From NCBI GenBank assembly GCA_002497025.1, contig DAMG01000014.1:1-12750 (forward strand): a stretch of DNA of 12,750 bases. The letters run 5' to 3'. The position numbers were made by a program, and so were the translations under genes. Source of the stretch: Euryarchaeota archaeon UBA126. Its GTDB lineage: Archaea > Thermoplasmatota > Poseidoniia > Poseidoniales > Thalassarchaeaceae. The notes beneath the pieces are model-generated. The model was not told the DNA's origin. It made no database searches and saw nothing but the letters and a program-made list of their open reading frames with translations. Shown one piece after another: positions 7,187-12,750 of this stretch. How positions within the stretch are numbered: the stretch's first letter is position 1; the number at the start of each line of letters is the position of its first letter.

Positions 7187-7266
7187 TTCACCCTCATTTG
7201 TCGCCTCAGGCATTCGGTCGGTCAATCATCAACTACTTCTATTCATGTATTCATGAAAATAGAAAT
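7187..7266 (-). promoter_or_regulatory. Region upstream of ubiX with a palindromic site
   Basis: This 80-bp gap follows the aminotransferase stop and precedes ubiX. It contains TTCATG-N4-CATGAA at 7242-7257, a 16-bp dyad with perfect 6-bp arms; the same bases also form the tandem repeat TATTCATG x2 at 7240-7255. On the minus strand an A/T-rich tract (ATTTCTATTTTC) precedes the dyad and could be either a promoter element or a U-rich terminator for the upstream operon. The palindrome starts 56 bp from the ubiX ATG, a suitable place for an operator. Function is inferred only from position and symmetry. Confidence 0.4.
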
Positions 7267-8472
7267 TTAGAGATTATCTTGCAATATTTCTGCTAGGTAT
7301 TCATACTCTTCAATAGCATTGTAAAGATAAGCAGAAATTCGAAAATATCTCATTTTATGATGTGGCCAAGGGAACACTGGAACTTGGATGCTGAATTCAT
7401 CAAGCAGTTTGTTGTGAAGAGGGTCGCCCATAATGTCTGCACCCCCTGAATATGTTCCTGGTAGGTCAATTGTAGCCATTGCAGATATCATCGAATCTGG
7501 AGTCGGAGGGTCTGTGCCTAAACTCTCACAAAGAAGATTTCTTGCTTTCAAAGCGAGAGAATTATTATGCTCCATGATTTCCTCGAATCCTCCTGAAACC
7601 ATTGATTTGAGAATCTCAATGGATTTAGGAATACACAGAATTGCGGTAGGGTCTCTAGTTCCTTGCCAGTCAAATTCGAATCTGAATTTTTCTTGATGTG
7701 ATAAATCTGCACTATGCCCATGACTAATGGTAAGTGGTTTAGTTTCCTTTTTCTTATCTTCTCTAATGTGTAAAAATGCTGAGCCCTTAGGGCTACAGAG
7801 CCATTTGTGACAGTTTCCGGTCACCCAAGCCACATCTAATTTAGCCAAATCAATCGGCACTATCCCCGGGCCGTGTGCTGCATCAAGCAAAACATCGACT
7901 CCTCTCAATTGAAATTCATTGACAAGTTTCTCAAATGGCATTCTAAGTCCCGTGGGACTTGTTACTGTATCAATCATAGCCAGAACAGTTCTAGGGGTAA
8001 TTGCACCTAACAAGGGTTCAATGATTTCTTCTTCTGAATTACATCTAAATGGCAGGTCGACTACAACAACCTTAGCTCCCCATCTTGATGCAACAAAATC
8101 GATAGCATTCCAACATGCTTGATACGAATGATTTGGAATGATTATTTCGTCTCCTCGATTGAGAGTCAAACTTCGAAGTACAGTATTTACGCCACTAGTG
8201 GCATTTTGACAAAAGGTCATACCGTCTGGATCTGCATTGAGAAAATCTGAGAGTTTCTCGCTTGCTTCGTTCATAAGGCCGAAAGCCTCTCGTTCAAAGA
8301 ACCTCACAGGATCTGATTCCAGATGTGCCCGAATTCGAGTTTGTTCCTCCATGACCTGATTCGGAGTGGCCCCAAATGAACCATGGTTGAGGAAAATCAC
8401 ATCAGGGTCAAAAGACCAATATTTTTCCAGTGGGCTTCTATTTGGTTTCAGACAACCAACTCCACAGACCAA
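7267..8472 (-). CDS. Class V PLP-dependent enzyme, isopenicillin-N-epimerase-like
   Basis: This fold-type I PLP enzyme of about 401 residues falls in the class V aminotransferase group that includes isopenicillin N epimerase (CefD) and EgtE-like lyases. Signs are FLNHGSFGATP (27-37), NATSGVNTVLRSL (90-102), DAAH with D197 for the pyridine nitrogen, HKW with K223 as the Schiff-base lysine, and FRISAYLYN near the end with R378 as the likely carboxylate-binding residue. I see no cysteine-bearing catalytic loop of the NifS/SufS type, so cysteine desulfurase is less likely. The real substrate cannot be told from sequence. The start is uncertain. The longest frame opens at TTG 8472, overlapping lipB by 25 nt. 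A CTG at 8451 has GGAG 8 nt upstream. No ATG occurs before the FLNHGSFG motif. It is the last gene of the dehydrogenase-complex operon. Confidence 0.82.
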   Translation of the reverse strand: MVCGVGCLKPNRSPLEKYWSFDPDVIFLNHGSFGATPNQVMEEQTRIRAHLESDPVRFFEREAFGLMNEASEKLSDFLNADPDGMTFCQNATSGVNTVLRSLTLNRGDEIIIPNHSYQACWNAIDFVASRWGAKVVVVDLPFRCNSEEEIIEPLLGAITPRTVLAMIDTVTSPTGLRMPFEKLVNEFQLRGVDVLLDAAHGPGIVPIDLAKLDVAWVTGNCHKWLCSPKGSAFLHIREDKKKETKPLTISHGHSADLSHQEKFRFEFDWQGTRDPTAILCIPKSIEILKSMVSGGFEEIMEHNNSLALKARNLLCESLGTDPPTPDSMISAMATIDLPGTYSGGADIMGDPLHNKLLDEFSIQVPVFPWPHHKMRYFRISAYLYNAIEEYEYLAEILQDNL

Positions 8473-9134
8473 TCAACAGGTTGCATTGGTACCCGATTCA
8501 GATATTGTTGGGCAAGAACTAGCAATGCTTCTTCCAATCGCGCACGGTCTAGAATTCTTCCCTCAAGGTCATGCGTGTGGCCTAGGGCTTGCAGGGAAGT
8601 GGTCATTCCGGCAGGAAGTCCACAACAAGAAAGGGCCTCCACTCGGTTAGGCACTGTATTGTAATTTAGAGCTAGACCATGCCGACTTACCCAGTGCTTG
8701 AATGCTAGTCCTATGGAGCAAACTTTGTTTCCTTCCAACCAAACTCCCATCATTCTTTCATCTCGATATCCTTCAATTCCACAATCTGCAAGAGCGGCCA
8801 TAACCCAATCCTCAAGGCGATTTATTATACTACGAATGGATTGTTCCCCTACCTGCCACTTAATTATTGGATATATGACCAATTGCCCAGGTCCATGATA
8901 GGTCATCCCCCCTCCCCTATCTACGACTCTAGTAGGGTAGTCAGAGAGTGCTGGGTCTTCCAAAGCCCCATCCCTCTCCGCTTTGGGGCCAAGTGTAACT
9001 ACCTCAGGATGCTGGACTAGAATCAAAGTGTCAGGTATCTCATCTAAAATTCGCAGTTCTTGCAGCCTAGACATAGCGCTGTCAACTGATTCATGCGATT
9101 CAATATCGGCTCTGAGGATTTGCAATTGTCGCAA
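8448..9134 (-). CDS. lipB: Lipoyl(octanoyl) transferase LipB
   Basis: LipB moves an octanoyl group from octanoyl-ACP onto the lipoyl-domain lysine of 2-oxoacid dehydrogenase E2 subunits; LipA then inserts sulfur. The protein has 228 residues, the usual size. Clear signatures are LVQHPEVVTLG (39-49), the substrate-binding RGGGMTYHGPGQ (73-84), the catalytic lysine K137 in GNKVCSIGL, RHGLALNYNT (151-160), and the catalytic cysteine in SCCGLPAGMTTSL (C171, with C170 beside it). The TTG start at 9134 is fixed by a perfect GGAGGT (9141-9146) with a 6-nt spacer, inside the 23-bp gap after the E3 gene. Its place behind E2 and E3 indicates that it lipoylates this complex. LipB is uncommon in archaea, which lack a standard bacterial fatty-acid synthase, so the octanoyl source is an open question. 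Confidence 0.94.
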   Translation of the reverse strand: MRQLQILRADIESHESVDSAMSRLQELRILDEIPDTLILVQHPEVVTLGPKAERDGALEDPALSDYPTRVVDRGGGMTYHGPGQLVIYPIIKWQVGEQSIRSIINRLEDWVMAALADCGIEGYRDERMMGVWLEGNKVCSIGLAFKHWVSRHGLALNYNTVPNRVEALSCCGLPAGMTTSLQALGHTHDLEGRILDRARLEEALLVLAQQYLNRVPMQPVDWSVELVV

Positions 9135-9146
9135 AACCGTACCTCC
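9135..9146 (-). promoter_or_regulatory. Strong Shine-Dalgarno sequence that sets the lipB TTG start
   Basis: The minus strand reads GGAGGT, then ACGGTT, then TTG. The six-base match to the 16S rRNA 3' end at a 6-nt spacing is the strongest ribosome binding site in the window. It explains why a TTG codon is used and argues against any downstream start for lipB. Confidence 0.7.
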
Positions 9147-9157
9147 ATTTGTTGTAA

Positions 9158-10594
9158 TTATGCTGAGTGTATAGCGTGCCCTAGGGTCTTCAATACTCCT
9201 TCATGGAAGGCCTCAGTCATCGTTGGGTGCGCATGAACTGTATCAGCAATGTCTTCCAATAAAGCACCCATTTCTAGCGCCAAAACGAATTCCCCATGTA
9301 ACTCAGCTACGTGGCTACCAACGGCCTGAATTCCAAGAATAACATGATCCGATTCTCGAGCGGTAACTCGTATGAATCCAGCAGTCTTCTCGGCTTCCAA
9401 TGTTAGTGCTCGACCATTTGCGGCTAGGGGGAATTTCCCAGTGATGACTTCTTCTCCTCTGTCCTTGGCTTCATCTGGAGATAGACCGACTGAGACGATT
9501 TCCGGCTCGGTAAAGACGATTGCTGGAATCGCTACCTTATCGAAAGATCTATTGTGACCCGCTATAATTTCAGCTACCATTTCACCTTGAGCAGAAGCCT
9601 TGTGGGCCAACATCGGCTCACCGGCTACATCACCTATGGCGTAAACTCCAGGCACGTTGGTTCTAGATTGTCGATCGATACGAATGAAGCGCCCTCCTGT
9701 GTCCATTCTAACGCCCATATTCTCCAACCCCCATCCTTTGGTATTCGGGCTACGACCAACAGTGACTAACACCTTATCGACCTTGATTGTCTGTTCTTCT
9801 CCATCCTTTTCAAATGTCAAGTGAGCCTTGCGGCTAGCTCCTTTACCTTTGATTTCAGTTCCGCGTGCGAGAGCATTAGTGTGTACTGCGACCTTATGTT
9901 TCTTCAACCAAATTTCTAGAGGTCGTCGAATCTCTTTATCCATAATCCCAAGAATTGAATCCATACCTTCTACTACGGTAACATCAGTTCCCAATTTCGC
10001 TAGTGCACAACCCAATTCTAGCCCGATGTAACCTCCGCCTACGATAGCGGCGGATTTTGGTAATTTTTGTAAGTCTAAAGCGCCTGTCGAAGACAGCACA
10101 AACTCCTCGTCGCAGGGCATAAATGGTAAGTCGATATGACTTGAGCCGGTTGCGATAATGATATTTTCAGCCTCAATATGAAGATTGCCTTCTGTTGTTT
10201 CGACAGTACATTTCTTTGGCCCTGTAAATGTCGCCCATCCCTTCACTAATTCGGCCCCGGCACCTTTCAACAGTGCCTCTACACCTTTGTTCAATCGTTC
10301 TACTATAGCATCTTTCCAATCAACCAACGCAGTCATATCGATTTGAGGTTCTGCGGCCAAAGATAGTCCCATATGACCACCTTCATTTGCGTGTTGACGC
10401 AAAGATTCGAATCTTTCAGCAGCATGAATAATTGCCTTACTTGGAATACAGCCTCTAATCAAGCAGGTTCCACCTGCCTTATCGCCTTCTACGATTACCG
10501 TGTCCAATCCGAGCTGTGCACTCCTTATTGCGGCAACATATCCTCCGGGTCCTGCTCCTACTACGAGCACCTTACATTTGCGAGTATCCGTCAT
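9158..10594 (-). CDS. lpdA: Dihydrolipoamide dehydrogenase (E3)
   Basis: E3 is the FAD enzyme that reoxidises dihydrolipoamide on E2 and passes electrons to NAD. The protein has 478 residues, full family length. The order of motifs is complete: FAD-binding VVGAGPGGY (11-19), redox disulfide GGTCLIRGCIPSKA with C44 and C49, NAD-binding VGGGYIGLE (185-193), the second FAD motif VYAIGDV (317-323), and the dimer-interface catalytic pair H456 and E461 in HAHPTMTE. The ATG start at 10594 is supported by GAGGTGA 5 nt upstream; this Shine-Dalgarno sequence includes part of the E2 stop codon, so E2 and E3 are probably translationally coupled. Being encoded with E1-beta, E2 and lipB makes this the E3 of that complex. 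It could also serve a glycine cleavage system if one exists elsewhere. Confidence 0.97.
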   Translation of the reverse strand: MTDTRKCKVLVVGAGPGGYVAAIRSAQLGLDTVIVEGDKAGGTCLIRGCIPSKAIIHAAERFESLRQHANEGGHMGLSLAAEPQIDMTALVDWKDAIVERLNKGVEALLKGAGAELVKGWATFTGPKKCTVETTEGNLHIEAENIIIATGSSHIDLPFMPCDEEFVLSSTGALDLQKLPKSAAIVGGGYIGLELGCALAKLGTDVTVVEGMDSILGIMDKEIRRPLEIWLKKHKVAVHTNALARGTEIKGKGASRKAHLTFEKDGEEQTIKVDKVLVTVGRSPNTKGWGLENMGVRMDTGGRFIRIDRQSRTNVPGVYAIGDVAGEPMLAHKASAQGEMVAEIIAGHNRSFDKVAIPAIVFTEPEIVSVGLSPDEAKDRGEEVITGKFPLAANGRALTLEAEKTAGFIRVTARESDHVILGIQAVGSHVAELHGEFVLALEMGALLEDIADTVHAHPTMTEAFHEGVLKTLGHAIHSA

Positions 10595-10603
10595 TTTTTC
10601 ACC

Positions 10604-11923
10604 TCACATGAAGATTAGAGCAGGATGTTCAAGCAGTCTTTTGAGTGCCTGAACCAAAGCCGCTCCATTCGCTCCATCTACAATTCTATGGTCAAAGGAA
10701 CTTGAAACATTCATCATTCTACGAACGACGACTTCACCATTACGTACAACTGGCATCTCACGGGCTTTGTGAACGCCTAGAATCGCTACCTCTGGGTGGT
10801 TGATTATGGGGGTCGCTCCAAGCCCTCCATCACGTCCAAGGCTGGTGATAGTGAATGTAGATCCAGTCAGGTCATCAAGGGATGCTGTACCTTCTCTAGC
10901 AGCGCCGGAAACCCTCTGCATCTCAGCTGCCGCCTGCCATACATCCATTGCTTCAGTGTGCTTTACCACCGGTACGAATAGGCCTCTATCGGTCTGGGTC
11001 GCAATTCCTAGATTGACTGCTCCGTATCTTCGAACTATTCCATTTGCCTCATCGTAATGACCGTTACACTCAGGGTGATTTGGCATAATTTTCGCTAATG
11101 CCAACATAATGAAAGGAAGATAGGTTAACTTCGGTTGTTCAGCTGACTTTGTCGCGTTTAGTAATTGGCGCAATTCTTCCAATTCGGTCACATCGATTTC
11201 CTCGAAGTAGGAGAAATGAGGGATATGGCGCTTTGAGACGGTCATGGCTTCAGCAATCTTTCTCCTTAATCCTACGACCTTAATTTCCTCAACATCGCTT
11301 CTTCGAGTTGTGTAGGCGACTGGTGGTGCACCTTGAACCATGCCTCCAGCTGCTATGAATGCGTCAAGGTCTGCGTGGCGTATTCGGCCTGCTGGTCCAC
11401 TACCGCGAACCGCTGCTAAGTCGACTCCTGCCTCGCGTGCGCGCCTGCGAACCGCAGGGCTAGCCAGCGCCTTTCCTCCAGAATCACCAGTACTTTCATT
11501 TGGTGTCGAAACTGTAGGTAGTGGCGCGGGCGTAGAAATTGCCGGCACCGGCGGAGGTGCAACTGGTTCAGTAGTCGCTGGTGGAGGAGTAGTCGGAGCT
11601 TTTGGCTCTGAATCGACTTCTGGCTCATCCGTTTTTTCCGGTTCAGGCTGTTTTTCCTCGGCAGAATCGGCTGGGCTATCGCCGCCCTCGTCGAATTCGA
11701 CCAATGCAGCACCAACCGCAACCATGTCACCAACGCCACCATGTAGAACGGCTATTGTTCCATCATGAGGTGACGGGATTGTCACAGTCGCCTTATCTGT
11801 CATCACATCCACGAGAGCATCATCTTCGGAGACCGAATCTCCAACGGCTACGTGCCATTCCACGACTTCTCCTTCTACTACTCCTTCTCCAATATCTGGT
11901 AGTTTGAATACACGATTTGTCAT
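10604..11923 (-). CDS. Dihydrolipoamide acyltransferase (E2) of a branched-chain-type 2-oxoacid dehydrogenase complex
   Basis: E2 is the core of the complex. It carries the acyl group on lipoyl-lysine and transfers it to CoA. From the ATG at 11923 (439 residues) the domains are as follows. One lipoyl domain lies at about 3-79, with K44 in DVMTDKATV. A flexible Pro/Glu/Ala/Thr-rich linker covers about 80-151. The E1/E3-binding domain is at about 154-190 (ASPAVRRRAREAG, GSGPAGRI). The catalytic domain runs from about 210 to the end, with SFDHRIVDG (catalytic H412, D416). The ATG at 11923 has GGAGG at a 7-nt spacing; a second ATG at 11929 overlaps the E1-beta stop but sits too close to the Shine-Dalgarno sequence. 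The frame stays open upstream to 12019, but those residues overlap E1-beta and match no lipoyl domain, so I left them out. A single lipoyl domain is typical of branched-chain and archaeal E2. Confidence 0.95.
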   Translation of the reverse strand: MTNRVFKLPDIGEGVVEGEVVEWHVAVGDSVSEDDALVDVMTDKATVTIPSPHDGTIAVLHGGVGDMVAVGAALVEFDEGGDSPADSAEEKQPEPEKTDEPEVDSEPKAPTTPPPATTEPVAPPPVPAISTPAPLPTVSTPNESTGDSGGKALASPAVRRRAREAGVDLAAVRGSGPAGRIRHADLDAFIAAGGMVQGAPPVAYTTRRSDVEEIKVVGLRRKIAEAMTVSKRHIPHFSYFEEIDVTELEELRQLLNATKSAEQPKLTYLPFIMLALAKIMPNHPECNGHYDEANGIVRRYGAVNLGIATQTDRGLFVPVVKHTEAMDVWQAAAEMQRVSGAAREGTASLDDLTGSTFTITSLGRDGGLGATPIINHPEVAILGVHKAREMPVVRNGEVVVRRMMNVSSSFDHRIVDGANGAALVQALKRLLEHPALIFM

Positions 11924-11925
11924 TT

Positions 11926-12750
11926 TCATTCCTCCATTGTTTTCATTATTGCATCGGCGATTCTCGCCGGACTGGGCATGTAATCCCATTCTGTTGTGTG
12001 CGGGAATGGTGTATCCCACCCCGTGACTCTCTCAATTGGTGCTTCTAGGTGGTAGAAGCATCGCTCCTGAACACTAGCTGCCATTTCAGCTCCAAATCCA
12101 CTGGTTTTGGGGGCTTCGTGAACGATTACACAGCGCCCGGTCTTCTCGATGGATTTGATGATAGCATCCTTATCCCAAGGCACTAGAGTTTGCAAGTCAA
12201 TCAAATCGCAACTTATGCCACAATTCTTGATTGCTTGTTCACTAACATGGACCATTGCACCCCAAGAAATAACTGTACATTCAGTACCCTCCATTGCTAG
12301 TCTTGCCTTTCCAAGAGGTACTGTATAATGCGCCTCTGGGACTTCGGCTTCTGGATGGTCTTTCCAAGTTGGAACGTTGTGCGGATCTCCATAGAAAGGC
12401 CCACGATAACAACGCTTTGGCTCGAATACAACAACTGGGTCGTTGGATTCAATCGCGGAAATTAGTAAGCCTTTGGAATTATAAGGCGTTGAGGTGTACA
12501 CTACATTTATTCCGGAAGTGTGAGTAAATTGAGACTCTGGACTTTGGGAATGATGATGCCCTCCACGAATTCCACCACCCGCTGGTGTTCTAATCGTTAG
12601 TGGGCACCAAAACTCGCCACCTGATCGATGTCTAACTTTTGCGATTTCGTTGACTATTTGGTCATAGGCTGGGAAGATGTAATCAGCAAATTGTATTTCC
12701 GCAACAGGCCTCAAGCCATTAATTCCCATACCAAATGCGATTGCTGCAAT
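11926..12750 (-). CDS. 2-Oxoacid (branched-chain) dehydrogenase E1 component, beta subunit, 5' end cut by window
   Basis: The E1 alpha2-beta2 enzyme decarboxylates the 2-oxoacid with thiamine diphosphate and loads the acyl group onto E2. The reading frame is open through the window edge, so the N-terminus (about 60 residues) is missing; the ATG at 12729 is internal, since GLRPVAEIQFADYIFPAYDQ follows it at once. Beta-subunit signatures include RTPAGGGIRGGHHHSQSPE, FEPKRCYRG, DLQTLVPWD, the EAP motif in HEAPKTSGFGAEMA, ERCFYHLEAPIERV and GWDTPFPH. They resemble branched-chain 2-oxoacid dehydrogenase beta chains, including an added GPF...HP...VP loop at 12346-12402 of the kind seen in Pseudomonas BkdA2, more than pyruvate dehydrogenase. 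The alpha subunit should lie just beyond 12750. E2 starts within a few bases of this stop. Confidence 0.93.
   Translation of the reverse strand: MAAIAFGMGINGLRPVAEIQFADYIFPAYDQIVNEIAKVRHRSGGEFWCPLTIRTPAGGGIRGGHHHSQSPESQFTHTSGINVVYTSTPYNSKGLLISAIESNDPVVVFEPKRCYRGPFYGDPHNVPTWKDHPEAEVPEAHYTVPLGKARLAMEGTECTVISWGAMVHVSEQAIKNCGISCDLIDLQTLVPWDKDAIIKSIEKTGRCVIVHEAPKTSGFGAEMAASVQERCFYHLEAPIERVTGWDTPFPHTTEWDYMPSPARIADAIMKTMEE

Noticed and set aside
11340..11768. Plus-strand open frame rich in Ser, Gly and Ala opposite the E2 gene
   Set aside because: It is the complement of the Pro/Glu-rich linker and lipoyl region of E2; the low-complexity composition keeps the opposite frame open.
11924..12019. In-frame 32-codon extension at the start of the E2 frame
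   Set aside because: It overlaps the conserved end of E1-beta, does not begin with ATG near a ribosome binding site, and the lipoyl domain starts right after the ATG at 11923.
1..12750. tRNA or rRNA genes, CRISPR array, insertion sequence, prophage or toxin-antitoxin pair
   Set aside because: No regularly spaced repeats, transposase or integrase motifs, or tRNA-like cloverleaf were seen; nearly all of the sequence is occupied by recognised housekeeping and metabolic genes.

Overview
The window looks like part of the genome of a planktonic archaeon, most likely a Thermoplasmatota/Euryarchaeota lineage of the Marine Group II/III kind. The domain call rests on an aRF1/eRF1-type release factor (NIKS, GGQ and a zinc ribbon), an archaeal-type UMP kinase, and a tail-anchored zinc-ribbon protein of an archaeal family. 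The exact lineage is an inference from gene content. Several genes look bacterial in type: an ArgRS of the E. coli/eukaryote-like clade, LipB, and a branched-chain 2-oxoacid dehydrogenase complex. Coding density is very high. Many starts have clear Shine-Dalgarno sequences (GGAGG, GAGGT, GAGGGTGA), and two gene pairs share a GTGA stop/start overlap.

Layout. (1) Positions 1-1233, minus strand: pyrH, then a zinc-ribbon membrane protein coupled to it by a GTGA overlap, then the start of a secreted or membrane-anchored protein cut by the window edge. (2) A ~100 bp divergent intergenic region at 1234-1333. (3) Positions 1334-4817, plus strand: aRF1, argS and a peroxiredoxin. (4) A tail-to-tail junction of only 3 bp. 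(5) Positions 4821-7186, minus strand: ubiX, then a SAP-domain/transmembrane/M28-peptidase protein, again coupled by GTGA. The region upstream of ubiX has a 16-bp dyad that may be an operator. (6) Positions 7267-12750, minus strand: an operon for a 2-oxoacid dehydrogenase complex, in the order E1-beta (cut by the window end), E2, E3, lipB and a class V PLP enzyme. E1-alpha is expected just beyond the right edge.

How the genes work together. The right half encodes a lipoate-dependent multienzyme complex plus the octanoyltransferase that starts lipoylation of its E2 subunit. The E1-beta signatures point to branched-chain 2-oxoacids as substrate, meaning breakdown of valine, leucine and isoleucine, which fits a protein- and amino-acid-degrading heterotroph. 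The surface-anchored M28 peptidase could feed the same metabolism. The plus-strand genes are translation housekeeping (termination, arginine charging) followed by peroxide defence. No mobile element, CRISPR array, tRNA or rRNA was seen, and nothing looks like a prophage or a defence island. The items most worth a second look are the SAP-TM-M28 architecture, the presence of LipB in an archaeon, and the UbiX-peptidase coupling.
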